Source of the DNA: Castellaniella sp047971665
Lineage (GTDB): Bacteria > Pseudomonadota > Gammaproteobacteria > Burkholderiales > Burkholderiaceae_B
Direction of reading: 5' to 3'
Length of the DNA: 64,000 bases
NCBI RefSeq assembly: GCF_047971665.1
Contig: NZ_JBKEAA010000013.1
Coordinates: 1 to 64,000, forward strand
Part shown: one piece after another, positions 25,567-34,480 of the stretch
How the letters are laid out: each line of letters starts with the position of its first letter
Position numbering within the stretch: position 1 is the stretch's first letter
Made by a program: the position numbers and the translations under genes
The notes under the pieces: generated by a model
Told to the model about the DNA's origin: nothing
The model's input: the letters and a program-made list of their open reading frames with translations, nothing else
The model's database searches: none

Positions 25567-25923
25567 ATGAAGTCGCGAGCTATGTTTGATCGTGGTTTGG
25601 GAGCTGTCGTCGTGGCGGCATCCTGTCTGCTGGCGGGGTCTGCCCTGGCGGCCGATCCTCCCGCCGTGCAGGGCAATGCTCAGGCGGGCGCCCAAAAGGT
25701 CTCCATGTGCATCGGATGCCATGGAATCCTGGGCTACAAGGCCGCCTACCCGGAGTTGTACCACGTCCCCATGATCGCGGGTCAGAACGCGGCCTACATT
25801 GTGGCGGCCCTGAAGGAATACGCCAGTGGCGCGCGGACCTTCCCGACCATGGACGCCATCGCGCGGTCCCTGTCCGAGCAGGACATGGCCGATGTCGCAG
25901 CCTACTATTCCAGTCTCAAGTGA
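25567..25923 (+). CDS. Small periplasmic cytochrome c (c553/class I type), first of a pair
   Basis: 118 residues with a signal peptide (about 1-29, ending SALA before ADPP) and one haem-binding motif CIGCH at about residue 50. The axial methionine is probably in FPTMDAIARSL, and the C-terminal helix SEQDMADVAAYYSSLK is typical of class I cytochromes. Electron carrier in the periplasm; partner oxidase or dehydrogenase not in the window. The second cytochrome gene starts 17 bp downstream, so the pair is an operon; together they resemble a split di-haem c4. Confidence 0.9.
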   Translation: MKSRAMFDRGLGAVVVAASCLLAGSALAADPPAVQGNAQAGAQKVSMCIGCHGILGYKAAYPELYHVPMIAGQNAAYIVAALKEYASGARTFPTMDAIARSLSEQDMADVAAYYSSLK

Positions 25924-25940
25924 TCCGGGGGAACACCATC

Positions 25941-26297
25941 ATGCGTACATTGGGGATTGCCCTGCTGGGTCTTGGCCTGGTGGCAACCGGCGCTCAGGCA
26001 GCCGACCTGCAGGCCGGCAAGGCCGCTTTCGAAAAATACACCTGTGCTTCCTGTCACGGCGCCGATGCCAAGACGCCGCTGCAGCCAGACTATCCAATCC
26101 TGGCCGGGCAGCATGAGGACTATCTGGTGCATGCGTTGACCTCGTATCAGCGCGGGCAGGCGGGGGCGCCAGCCTCGGCCAATGTGCGCAAGAATGCCAT
26201 CATGGGGGCCATGGCGGCTCAACTGTCAGCCACCGATATCGAGAATATTTCCGCCTGGCTGTCGGCTCAGCCTTCCGCCCTGGCCGTGCGCAAATAG
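25941..26297 (+). CDS. Small periplasmic cytochrome c, second of a pair
   Basis: 118 residues from ATG 25941, preceded by CCGGGGGA. Signal peptide MRTLGIALLGLGLVATGAQAA, haem motif CASCHG at about residue 36, PILAGQHEDYLVHALTSYQ and a C-terminal helix TDIENISAWLSAQ. An AIMGAMAAQL segment may supply the distal methionine. Cotranscribed with the preceding cytochrome and followed by a strong terminator. Confidence 0.9.
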   Translation: MRTLGIALLGLGLVATGAQAADLQAGKAAFEKYTCASCHGADAKTPLQPDYPILAGQHEDYLVHALTSYQRGQAGAPASANVRKNAIMGAMAAQLSATDIENISAWLSAQPSALAVRK

Positions 26298-26317
26298 CCG
26301 GTCATCCTGTTTCGGCG

Positions 26318-26360
26318 AACGCCCGTCCGGCCTGCACGCCCGGCGGGCGTTTTCGTTTTT
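26318..26360 (+). terminator. Rho-independent terminator after the cytochrome pair
   Basis: Stem AACGCCCG (26318-26325) with CGGGCGTT near 26344-26351, further pairing of CCGG inside, followed by TTTCGTTTTT. Confidence 0.8.
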
Positions 26361-26390
26361 GCCGTCGGGACGCCGCCGGGGCGCCGCCCG

Positions 26391-26822
26391 TCAGCGGTCA
26401 CGCGTGGCGTGACGCCGGATCAGGTCCAGATAGTGCGCATTGTCCAGCGGCTTGCCCAGGCGCTGGGCCTCCCAGACGACCTCGCCGAGCGCCTCCATGA
26501 TGACGTGGGCGGCCTCATGCTCGTCCCGTCCCTTGGACAGCGTATGCCAGGCGGCCCGGATGCCGGGGGGGTGGTCGATCGCCAGTTGTTCCTGGATCGC
26601 CAGATGCATCGACAGGTGCAGGAACGGGTTGGTGCGGCCGGCCTCGACCGGATAGTCGCGCTCCGCCGCATCGGGATCCTGCAGGTCGGCGTGGTATTCG
26701 GGGTGGCGACCGATCAGGTCGACAGCCATGGTCTCCAGGGGTGTCAGCACCCCGCCTTCACGGTGTTTTCGCCAGGCATCGGTGAAGAACGCGCGGACCT
26801 GTTCCTTGGACGGGTTGAACAT
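26391..26822 (-). CDS. DUF1841 family protein
   Basis: 143-residue soluble protein, normal length for DUF1841, found mainly in beta- and gammaproteobacteria. Conserved N-terminus MFNPSKEQVRAFFTDAWRKHR, HPEYH near residue 40, the NPFLHLSMHLAIQEQ block near 65 and the helical C-terminus. No catalytic motif is established; several histidines suggest metal binding but this is not shown. No function is assigned. Confidence 0.88.
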   Translation of the reverse strand: MFNPSKEQVRAFFTDAWRKHREGGVLTPLETMAVDLIGRHPEYHADLQDPDAAERDYPVEAGRTNPFLHLSMHLAIQEQLAIDHPPGIRAAWHTLSKGRDEHEAAHVIMEALGEVVWEAQRLGKPLDNAHYLDLIRRHATRDR

Positions 26823-26941
26823 GGGCGGGGAGAAAATAGGCGGTGACGACGGGTCGGGATACGCATTTTAACCCGCAGGATCGAACGCCCCGGGCGCCCT
26901 GGCCGGTAGAATAAGAGGAGAATCACTGTTTGCTGACAGCC

Positions 26942-26956
26942 AGTTTACGTTAAACT
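26942..26956. promoter_or_regulatory. Palindrome upstream of icd
   Basis: AGTTTA-CGT-TAAACT (26942-26956), a 6-bp inverted repeat in an AT-rich stretch 59 bp before the icd ATG, followed by TATATAAG. It may be an operator overlapping the icd promoter; no regulator is assigned. Confidence 0.4.
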
Positions 26957-27014
26957 CTTATATAAGACTGATTTCCCTCCCTTAAACAACGAACCCAGCA
27001 ACACTGGAGCGCCC

Positions 27015-28271
27015 ATGTCCTATCAGCACATCAAGGTCCCGGCCGGCGGACAGAAGATCACGGTCAACGCCGATTTCTCCCTGAACATTCCCGATGAGCC
27101 CATCATTCCCTACATCGAGGGTGACGGCACCGGCCAGGACATCACCCCGGTGATGCTGAAGGTCGTCGATGCCGCAGTGGCCAAAGCGTACGGTGGCAAA
27201 CGCAAGATTCACTGGATGGAAGTCTACGCCGGTGAGAAATCCACCAAGATCTACGGTCCGGACGTCTGGCTTCCCGAGGAAACCCTGGACGTCGTTCGCG
27301 ATTACGTCGTCTCCATCAAGGGCCCGCTGACCACCCCGGTCGGCGGTGGCATCCGTTCCTTGAACGTGGCCCTGCGCCAGGAACTGGACCTGTATGTCTG
27401 CCTGCGTCCGGTGCGCTATTTCAAGGGCGTGCCTTCGCCCGTGCGTGAACCGGAAAAGACCGACATGGTCATCTTCCGCGAAAACTCCGAAGACATCTAC
27501 GCCGGCATCGAGTTCGAGGCGGAATCCGACAAGGCCCGCCAGATCATCGAATTCCTGCAGGACAAGCTGGGTGTCAAGAAAATCCGTTTCCCGGGCACGT
27601 CCGGCATCGGCGTCAAGCCCGTGTCGCGCGAAGGCACGGAGCGCCTGGTGCGCAAGGCGATCCAGTACGCCATCGACAATGACCGCCCGAGTGTCACGCT
27701 GGTGCACAAGGGCAACATCATGAAATTCACCGAAGGCGGCTTCCGCGACTGGGGTTACGCCCTGGCCCAGAAGGAATTCGGCGCCCAGCTGGTCGATGGC
27801 GGCCCGTGGTGCAAATTCAAGAATCCCAAGACCGGTCGCGACATCGTGGTCAAGGACGTCATCGCCGACGCCTTCCTGCAGCAGATCCTGCTGCGGCCGG
27901 CCGAGTACGACGTCATCGCGACGCTGAACCTGAACGGCGACTACATTTCCGACGCCCTGGCTGCCCAGGTCGGCGGGATCGGCATCGCCCCGGGCGCCAA
28001 CCTGTCGGATTCCGTGGCCATGTTCGAGGCCACGCACGGCACCGCGCCCAAGTATGCGGGCAAGGACTACGTCAACCCGGGTTCGGAGATTCTGTCCGCC
28101 GAGATGATGCTGCGTCACATGGGCTGGACCGAAGCCGCCGACCTGATCATCAGCAGCATGGAGAAATCCATCCTGTCGAAGCGGGTCACCTATGACTTCG
28201 CCCGTCTGCTGGAAGGCGCGACCCAGGTGTCGTGCTCGGGCTTCGGCCAGGTGATGATCGAGAACATGTAG
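27015..28271 (+). CDS. icd: NADP-dependent isocitrate dehydrogenase
   Basis: Oxidative decarboxylation of isocitrate to 2-oxoglutarate in the TCA cycle. 418 residues, the E. coli-type homodimer. PYIEGDGTGQDI near residue 36, the substrate serine in GGGIRSLNVALRQELDLYVCLRPV (about 112-135, the site phosphorylated by AceK where that kinase exists), the ENSEDIYAGIE block, the lysine in HKGNIMKFTEG and the NADP-binding EATHGTAPKYAGK. Own upstream region with a palindrome; strong terminator downstream. Confidence 0.97.
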   Translation: MSYQHIKVPAGGQKITVNADFSLNIPDEPIIPYIEGDGTGQDITPVMLKVVDAAVAKAYGGKRKIHWMEVYAGEKSTKIYGPDVWLPEETLDVVRDYVVSIKGPLTTPVGGGIRSLNVALRQELDLYVCLRPVRYFKGVPSPVREPEKTDMVIFRENSEDIYAGIEFEAESDKARQIIEFLQDKLGVKKIRFPGTSGIGVKPVSREGTERLVRKAIQYAIDNDRPSVTLVHKGNIMKFTEGGFRDWGYALAQKEFGAQLVDGGPWCKFKNPKTGRDIVVKDVIADAFLQQILLRPAEYDVIATLNLNGDYISDALAAQVGGIGIAPGANLSDSVAMFEATHGTAPKYAGKDYVNPGSEILSAEMMLRHMGWTEAADLIISSMEKSILSKRVTYDFARLLEGATQVSCSGFGQVMIENM

Positions 28272-28299
28272 TCCTCGGTTTGACCGTTTCTGGTTTTGA

Positions 28300-28334
28300 A
28301 AAGCCCCGTTTTCATTGCGAAAGCGGGGCTTTTC
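28300..28334 (+). terminator. Rho-independent terminator of icd
   Basis: 15-bp stem with one G.U pair (AAAAGCCCCGTTTTC 28300-28314 / GAAAGCGGGGCTTTT 28320-28334), loop ATTGC, then TCTGCGTTTTT. The A-tract before the stem makes it potentially bidirectional. Confidence 0.92.
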
Positions 28335-28371
28335 TGCGTTTTTGCCGGGTATGTCCGCAAAAGGATGCCTC

Positions 28372-29217
28372 ATGACCGCCGTATCGTCCCCCGCCTGCCA
28401 TGCGCGCAGTCTGTTGTTCGTGCCGGCCACCAAGCCGGAGCGTTTCGCCAAGGCGCTGGATTCGGGCGCTGATTGCATCATCATCGACCTCGAGGATGCT
28501 GTTGCCGAGGGCAGCAAGGATGTCGCGCGTGATCAGCTCGCCCAGTTCCTGACCTCATTGGCACCGGGCGTGCTGGCGCGAATCGTCGTGCGCGTCAATG
28601 CCGTGGACACGTGCTGGCATGCGGCCGACCTCGCCATGTTGCGCCACTCGGCGGCGCAGGGTGTGACCGTGATGCAGCCCAAATCGGAAGCACCCGCCGC
28701 GCTGCGTGATATCGCCCAGGCGCTGGGCGCGAACGCATGCCTCGTGGCCTTGATCGAGTCACTGGCGGGGCTGGATGCCGTCGATGTGCTGGCGCGGGAA
28801 CCGCAGGTCGCGCGTCTGGCCTTCGGTCATCTGGATTTTCAGCTCGACCTCGGCATGCGCGCCTCGGTCGATGAGCCCGAACTGGCCTTTGCCCGTCACG
28901 CGCTGGTGGCCGCCTCGCGTCGCGCGGGGTTGCCCGCGCCCATCGATGGCGTGACCACGGATACCCAGGATGCCGAACGGCTTGTGGCGGATGCCCGGAG
29001 GGCACGAGCTTTCGGTTTTGGTGGCAAATTGTGCATCCACCCGACCCAGGTGGCGCGGGTGAACGAGACCCTGGGGTATTCCGAGGCTGAACGCATCTGG
29101 GCGCGTCGCGTGCTGGACGAGGCGGCCAGGCATGGCGGCGAGGCGTTCAGCCTCGATGGCCGGATGGTGGATCTGCCCGTGATCCGCGCGGCTCAGGCGG
29201 TATTGGGCGTCGGCTAG
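28372..29217 (+). CDS. HpcH/HpaI aldolase / CitE-like lyase
   Basis: 281-residue TIM-barrel enzyme of the CitE/malyl-CoA lyase group, cutting or forming C-C bonds of CoA or hydroxy-acid substrates with Mg2+. Motifs: ARSLLFVPATKPERFAKAL at the N-terminus, DCIIIDLEDAVAEGSKD, VRVNAVDT with the conserved arginine, the metal-binding ALIESLAGL, and KLCIHPTQVARVNETLG. No partner citF/citD genes are nearby, so a stand-alone CitE-like role is more likely than citrate lyase. ATG 28372 is preceded by AAGGA; earlier ATGs fall in or next to the icd terminator. Confidence 0.87.
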   Translation: MTAVSSPACHARSLLFVPATKPERFAKALDSGADCIIIDLEDAVAEGSKDVARDQLAQFLTSLAPGVLARIVVRVNAVDTCWHAADLAMLRHSAAQGVTVMQPKSEAPAALRDIAQALGANACLVALIESLAGLDAVDVLAREPQVARLAFGHLDFQLDLGMRASVDEPELAFARHALVAASRRAGLPAPIDGVTTDTQDAERLVADARRARAFGFGGKLCIHPTQVARVNETLGYSEAERIWARRVLDEAARHGGEAFSLDGRMVDLPVIRAAQAVLGVG

Positions 29218-29273
29218 AACAGCCAGGTTACAATCTGTATATACTATACTTAAAAAAAGGAAATCGGCATCAG

Positions 29274-29292
29274 TGTGTCGCATGGCGACACA
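29274..29292 (+). promoter_or_regulatory. Leader hairpin upstream of the GGDEF-EAL gene
   Basis: Perfect 8-bp stem TGTGTCGC / GCGACACA with an ATG loop (29274-29281, 29285-29292) just before the ribosome site GGGGAA. Upstream, 29238-29250 is TATA-rich (TATACT) and probably contains the -10. Confidence 0.4.
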
Positions 29293-29308
29293 GGGGAACA
29301 CATGAGTC

Positions 29309-31450
29309 ATGAGCCGGATGAAATCATCGGACTCGACGATTACGACTGAAACAGGCGCAACCGGGCATTCGCAGGTCTCAGCCCAGGCGCAGGCGCATGG
29401 CGCCATGTCTGAACTGGACCGGGAGACCCTGGAGCGCCGGGTCGCCGAACGCACCAGCGAATTCGTTCGCGCCAATGTCAGGCTGCGAAAACAGGTGCGT
29501 GAAAGCGAACGCGCAGTTCATTTGCAGTCGGCGTTGTACCGGATTGCCGCGCTCAGCCATTGCCTGGACAGCAGCGATGTCTTTTATTGCAGCATTCATC
29601 AGGCGGTGGGGGAGCTGCTCAATGCAGAGAGTTTCTGCATCGCGCTGGTGTCCGACGATGGAGAATGGCTGGATTTTCCCTATTACGTAGACAGTTCCGG
29701 GGCCGAGCTCGTGCGCCGGCCCATGAGCCGTGGCATGAGTGAATATACGATCCGGCGAGCGGAAACCATCCGGCTGGAGATGCAGGATATCGATGCGCTG
29801 GTCAAGCAAGGCGAGGTAGACCCGGCCATTTATGGCACCCCGGCTGTTTCCTGGCTCGGCGCGCCCTTGATGGGGCCGCAGGGCGTGATGGGCGTCGTCG
29901 TCGTGCAGAGCTACCGTTCCAATCTGCATTACACGCAGCAGGACGCCGAACTGCTGACGTTCGTGTCCTATCAGATTGCCAATACGTTGCAGCGACGCCA
30001 GCAGGCCGAGGCATTGCAGGTGCTCAACGCGCAGCTTGAGCAGCGTGTCCACGAGCGCACGCAGGCGTTGTACCGACAGATCGTGGTCCGGGAACAGGCG
30101 CAAAAGCAACTCACGCATCAGGTCATGCATGATTCGCTCACCAGTCTGCCCAACCGCCTGTATTTACGCGAACGCCTGGAACGCGCGCTGGCCGCGCAAA
30201 AACTGGACCGGACCCGCAGTTTTGCCCTGTTGTATCTGGATGTCGATCGCTTCAAGCTCTTTAACGATGGTCTGGGACATCGCGTGGGCGATGAGGTGTT
30301 GCGGATCGTCTCGGCCCGGATGGCCGATTGCGTGCGGGCGCCCGACATGGTCGGCCGGCTGTCGGGCGACGAGTTTGCCATTCTGCTCGAAAATTGCTCG
30401 CAGTCATATTCCGCCTGCCTGGTTGCCGAGCGCATTCAGGCCCGGGTGGCCGAAACCATCAAGGTTGATGGCCGCCAGTTGCATATCTCGGTCAGTATCG
30501 GCATCGCGATGAGCCATCAGGCCTACGGGTCGGTCGATCAATTGCTGCATGACGCCGATACGGCGCTTTATCGGGCCAAGGCGGCAGGCCGCAAGCGCTA
30601 TGTGTTGTTCGACCAGGCGCTGCATGCATCAGCCATCAATGTCCTCGATCTGGAGCAGCAGATGCGCATCGCGCTGGATCAGGCGCAGTTCGCGGCTTAT
30701 TTCCAGCCCATCGTGCGCCTGACGGACAGCGAGGTCGTGGGCTACGAGGCCCTGATCCGTTGGCAGCATCCTGAACACGGTGTACTGGTGCCCAGCCAGT
30801 TCCTGCCCGCGGCCGAAGAAGTCGGCCTGATCGAGGCGCTCGACTGGCACATGTATGAACTGGCCTGTGAGGCGGCTTCCATGATGCTCGGCAGCGACAA
30901 GTGCCTGAGCCTCAATATTTCACCGAGCCATTTCCACAGCCGGAATTTCCCCCAGCGCCTGCTGGATCTGGCATCGCGGACCGGGGTGGCGGCGAATCAA
31001 CTGTGCGTCGAGGTCACCGAGACCTCTTTGATGTCCGATCCGGACGCGGCCTCCGAGATCCTGGGCTGTTTGAGCGAGGCGGGCGTGCGCATTGCGCTGG
31101 ACGATTTCGGTACCGGCTATTCCTCGCTCAGTCATGTGCACCGCTTTCCTCTGAGGACCCTGAAAATCGACCGCTCCTTCATCGCGCCGCTGGGACGGGA
31201 AGGGCAGCAGCGCAGCGCGGCCATCGTGGCCGCCGTGCTCAACCTGGCCTGCTCACTGGATTTGAACGTAGTGGCCGAGGGGGTCGAAAACGCCGCGCAG
31301 CGGGGTGTGTTGCTGTCGATGGAAAAGGACTGTCTGCTGGCGCAAGGCTATCTGTTCGGCCGGCCTTTTCCCGTGAATCCCGATTGCTCGGCGGTCGAGT
31401 TGTCTGCCGCGGCGCCTGGACGGCCTGTCACCGGGCACTTTAAAAATTGA
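29309..31450 (+). CDS. GAF-GGDEF-EAL cyclic di-GMP signalling protein
   Basis: 713 residues, cytoplasmic, no membrane span. Short Ser/Thr/Gln-rich N-terminus, coiled-coil (ETLERRVAERTSEF), a GAF domain about 70-225, a second coiled-coil (LNAQLEQRVHERTQALYRQI), GGDEF domain about 270-425 and EAL domain about 445-700. The GGDEF signature is SGDEF at 352-356, usually still competent. The EAL domain looks active: EAL at 480-482, NISPSHF, VEVTETSL, DDFGTGYSS at 598 and VVAEGVEN. So it may make, break or do both to c-di-GMP. ATG 29318 is another possible start. Stands alone upstream of the TRAP genes. Confidence 0.93.
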   Translation: MSRMKSSDSTITTETGATGHSQVSAQAQAHGAMSELDRETLERRVAERTSEFVRANVRLRKQVRESERAVHLQSALYRIAALSHCLDSSDVFYCSIHQAVGELLNAESFCIALVSDDGEWLDFPYYVDSSGAELVRRPMSRGMSEYTIRRAETIRLEMQDIDALVKQGEVDPAIYGTPAVSWLGAPLMGPQGVMGVVVVQSYRSNLHYTQQDAELLTFVSYQIANTLQRRQQAEALQVLNAQLEQRVHERTQALYRQIVVREQAQKQLTHQVMHDSLTSLPNRLYLRERLERALAAQKLDRTRSFALLYLDVDRFKLFNDGLGHRVGDEVLRIVSARMADCVRAPDMVGRLSGDEFAILLENCSQSYSACLVAERIQARVAETIKVDGRQLHISVSIGIAMSHQAYGSVDQLLHDADTALYRAKAAGRKRYVLFDQALHASAINVLDLEQQMRIALDQAQFAAYFQPIVRLTDSEVVGYEALIRWQHPEHGVLVPSQFLPAAEEVGLIEALDWHMYELACEAASMMLGSDKCLSLNISPSHFHSRNFPQRLLDLASRTGVAANQLCVEVTETSLMSDPDAASEILGCLSEAGVRIALDDFGTGYSSLSHVHRFPLRTLKIDRSFIAPLGREGQQRSAAIVAAVLNLACSLDLNVVAEGVENAAQRGVLLSMEKDCLLAQGYLFGRPFPVNPDCSAVELSAAAPGRPVTGHFKN

Positions 31451-31510
31451 CGCTGGCCACGCGTTATGTATACCCTCGATATCCTTGAGGCTTAATACAA
31501 GGAGCATTCC

Positions 31511-32479
31511 ATGCGAGCATGGTTGAAAACAACGATTGCGCTGGGCGTCACGGCGCTGTGTTCATTCGGGCTTGCGGCGCCCGGGCATGCGGAGCAGCGC
31601 ATCGCCTACAAGTCGGCCAAGGCCGGCACCTCCTACTACCAGATGGGTGTGGAGCTGGCCAACGCCATCAAGACCGGTTCGCAAGGAGGCACCATCCTCA
31701 CGGTGGAAGAGAGCCAGGGCTCGGTGCAGAACGTCATGGAAGCCGCCGTGCGGCAAGGTGACTATGTGTTCACCTCGCCGCCGGGTCTCGTCGAGAGCGC
31801 CATGGAGGGCAAGGGACCGTTCAAGAACCGACCCAAGGAATCCTTCGCCAATATCCGGGCGCTGTTTCCGATTCCGTCGCTGACCATGCATTTCGTCATG
31901 CGGGGCGATCAGCAGGTCGATCGGTTCTCCGACATGGCCGGCAAGACCATCCTGTTGGGCAAGGGCAGTTTCGGGGCCACCGAGGGCGAAAAATACATCA
32001 AGCTGTTCGGTCTCGAGGACAAGATCAAGATCGCCTCGGCGGAACTTGGCAATGCCGCCGATGCTCTCAAGAACGGTCAGATCGACGGTTTCGTGACGGC
32101 CGGGTCATTCCCCGCGCCCAATCTGGTCGAGGCTTCCGCGAGCATGCCGGTGTCCCTGGTGTCGCTGACCGATGCGCAGATCGAGCAGACCGGCCGTCAG
32201 AAGCAGATTATTCCGGCGGGCACCTATGCGGGGGTGGACAAGGATGTCGCCACCACGTTCCTGCCCGTCGAGGCCTTCACGACGACGGCCATGGACGAGC
32301 AGACCGCCTATCTGCTGACCAAGACCTTCTGGCAGCAAAAGGCGGGGTTGGGCGAGCGGGCGCCGTGGTGGAAAGCCGTCACCCCCGAGATGTTGCTCAA
32401 GACGACGGTCAAGCTGCATCCTGGCGCCGTGCGCTATTACCAGGAAGCCGGTCTTCGGATCCCGGCGGAAATGCGCTGA
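31511..32479 (+). CDS. TAXI-family TRAP transporter substrate-binding protein
   Basis: 322-residue periplasmic binding protein with a signal peptide cleaved after GHA at about residue 27. TAXI features: KAGTSYYQMGVELANAI at the N-terminus of the mature part, VEESQGSVQNVMEAAVRQGDYVF, MHFVMRGDQQVDRFSDMAGKTILLGKGSFG and the TYAGVDKDVAT block. Substrate unknown; TAXI-TRAPs often carry dicarboxylates or amino acids such as glutamate. Ribosome site AAGGAG. The permease gene starts one base after the stop, so they form an operon. Confidence 0.92.
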   Translation: MRAWLKTTIALGVTALCSFGLAAPGHAEQRIAYKSAKAGTSYYQMGVELANAIKTGSQGGTILTVEESQGSVQNVMEAAVRQGDYVFTSPPGLVESAMEGKGPFKNRPKESFANIRALFPIPSLTMHFVMRGDQQVDRFSDMAGKTILLGKGSFGATEGEKYIKLFGLEDKIKIASAELGNAADALKNGQIDGFVTAGSFPAPNLVEASASMPVSLVSLTDAQIEQTGRQKQIIPAGTYAGVDKDVATTFLPVEAFTTTAMDEQTAYLLTKTFWQQKAGLGERAPWWKAVTPEMLLKTTVKLHPGAVRYYQEAGLRIPAEMR

Positions 32480-32480
32480 C

Positions 32481-34259
32481 ATGACCGCGCAGCCGATGCG
32501 CGGGCCCACCGTCTGGGTGGGCCTGGGGGTGCTTTCGATCGTCTTTCACTTGGGGCTGGTGTTCAGCGGCCTGGTGCCGGCCCTGGTGGCGCGGCCTTTG
32601 CACATGGCGCTGGCGCTGCCCTGGCTGTTCGTCTATGCGGCCCGGACCCGGTGGCAGAAGCTGTCGGGATGGGTGCTGATGTCGCTGGGCGTGGCCGCAT
32701 GCCTGTATATCGCGCTGAATGCCGATGCGCTGGGGGATCAATACGGTTTTCTCGAAAGTAATCTGCAGATCGCTGTAGGGCTGGTGTTGCTCGGGGTCGC
32801 GCTGGAGATGGCCCGCCGTGCCATCGGCTGGCCTTTGCCGATGGTGGCGCTGATCTGTCTGCTGTATGGATTTTTCGGTCAGTACGTGCCGGGGCAGTTC
32901 GGCCACCCGGCGGTGCCGCCGGGCAGTGTCCTGGGGACATTGACGATCACGGAAGGTGGTGTCTGGGGTTCGTTGACCGGTGTATCCGTCAGCGTCGTGG
33001 CCATTTTCGTGATCATGGGCGCCGTGCTGAACGTGGGCGAGGCGGGCCGGGGGTTTCTCAACATCGCCACTGCGGCAGCGGGCCGCCTGCGGGGTGGCGC
33101 GGGCAAGGTTGCGGTGCTGGCATCCGCGCTGTTCGGGTCGATTTCGGGTTCCGCGTCGGCCAATGCCGCTTCCATCGGGGCCGTCACGATGCCGACGATG
33201 GTGCGCATGGGCTATCCCAGATCCCTGGCGGGCGCCGTCGAGGCGGTCGCTTCCTCGGGCGGGCAGATCATGCCGCCGCTGATGGGCGCGGGCGCATTCG
33301 TGATGGTCGAGCTCACCGGGACGCCCTACACCCGGATCATGGCGGCGGCCCTGTTGCCGGCCTTGCTGTATTTCCTGGCTGTATGGATCGGCATCGATCT
33401 GTTTGCCCGTCGCTATGGCCTCAAAGCGCTGGACCAGGATGACCAGCCCAGCCGGCGCGATGTCATTGTCACCTTGTTGTTTTTCCTGGTGCCTTTCGGG
33501 GTGCTGTTGCAGCAGATGTTCATCGCGCAGGTGACGCCGCAGTATGCCGCCTGCATGGCGATTCTGGTGGGCGTGCTGTTGCTTCTGGTCGACATCCGCT
33601 TCAAGGTGTCGCTGCGGACGTTCGCCCGGCGCATCTCCGAAGCGGCCCTGATCGCGGGCCGGCAGATTTCCATGATCGCGGCCATCATCATCTGCGCCTC
33701 GATCGTGATCGGTGTCCTGGGCATGACGGGACTGGGCATCAAGGTCACATCGGTCATTCTCGCCCTGGCGCAGGAGAGTCTGTGGCCGGCGCTGCTGCTG
33801 ACGGCGGTGGCGTGCCTGCTGCTGGGCATGGAGGTGCCGACCACGGCGGCGTACGTCATCTGCGTGGCGATCGCCGGACCGGCGTTGAACCGGCTGGGGA
33901 TCGACCTGCTGCTGGCGCACCTTTTCGTGTTCTGGTATGCCTTGCTGTCGACGATCACCCCGCCGGTCTGTGGCACTGTGTTCATTGCGGCCGGCATCGT
34001 GGGCGAGAACTGGCTCAAGGTGGCTGCCTCGGCGATGCGGCTGGGGGTGGGGCTGTACATCATTCCGCTGGCCATGATCGCCAATCCGCAGCTGGTGCAG
34101 CTGATCGATCATCCCTGGCGGGCACTGGCGGCTTTCGTGCAGATCGGTATCGGGCTGTGGTGCCTGTCCTTCGCCTTCATTTCCGGTTACCGGTCGTGGC
34201 TGCGCATACCGGTCGGCGTGGCAGGCGCGGCTGTCTGTTTTGGTCCGGCCCTGATGTGA
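32481..34259 (+). CDS. TRAP transporter fused permease (small and large subunits in one chain)
   Basis: 592-residue inner-membrane protein of the fused 4TM/12TM class that pairs with TAXI binding proteins. About 15 hydrophobic segments; the large-subunit signature is seen in SALFGSISGSASANAASIGAVTMPTMVRMGYPRSLAGAVEAVASSGGQIMPP split over residues 215-270, and again in LLLGMEVPTTAAYVICVAIAGPAL with HLFVFWYALLSTITPPVCG. Na+-driven uptake of an organic acid is expected. Last gene of the operon; no typical terminator is seen right after it. Confidence 0.92.
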   Translation: MTAQPMRGPTVWVGLGVLSIVFHLGLVFSGLVPALVARPLHMALALPWLFVYAARTRWQKLSGWVLMSLGVAACLYIALNADALGDQYGFLESNLQIAVGLVLLGVALEMARRAIGWPLPMVALICLLYGFFGQYVPGQFGHPAVPPGSVLGTLTITEGGVWGSLTGVSVSVVAIFVIMGAVLNVGEAGRGFLNIATAAAGRLRGGAGKVAVLASALFGSISGSASANAASIGAVTMPTMVRMGYPRSLAGAVEAVASSGGQIMPPLMGAGAFVMVELTGTPYTRIMAAALLPALLYFLAVWIGIDLFARRYGLKALDQDDQPSRRDVIVTLLFFLVPFGVLLQQMFIAQVTPQYAACMAILVGVLLLLVDIRFKVSLRTFARRISEAALIAGRQISMIAAIIICASIVIGVLGMTGLGIKVTSVILALAQESLWPALLLTAVACLLLGMEVPTTAAYVICVAIAGPALNRLGIDLLLAHLFVFWYALLSTITPPVCGTVFIAAGIVGENWLKVAASAMRLGVGLYIIPLAMIANPQLVQLIDHPWRALAAFVQIGIGLWCLSFAFISGYRSWLRIPVGVAGAAVCFGPALM

Positions 34260-34315
34260 CGGCGGCGGACCAGCACGGGATACGGGACTTCCCTAAGTGT
34301 CATTTGTAGATACAG

Positions 34316-34470
34316 ACAGCATAATGCTGTCCATGCAGGTGAGGAGACAGCCTTGCGAGGGCACTGGCGCCACGGAGATGGCGCTTTAATTTGTAGCAGT
34401 ACCCATATAAGAAACATAAATCTGGCGGGGCCGACGACAAAATCGTCGGCCCCGATCCATTCAGGGCCTG
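34316..34470. other. Non-coding spacer with four stem-loops
   Basis: The 221-bp gap between the TRAP permease and the SMR gene, which face each other, has no credible gene. It holds, in order, GACAGCA/TGCTGTC (around 34317-34333), a GCC/GGC hairpin, GCGCCA/TGGCGC and a perfect 11-bp hairpin GGGGCCGACGA / TCGTCGGCCCC around 34425-34455. None is followed by a T-run. The last may terminate either gene; the array could be a structured RNA but matches no riboswitch I know. Confidence 0.4.
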
Positions 34471-34480
34471 CTCACACGGG

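Noticed and set aside
34260..34480. A guanidine or fluoride riboswitch near the SMR pump
   Set aside because: The structured stretch is downstream of the SMR gene on its strand and does not contain the conserved motifs.
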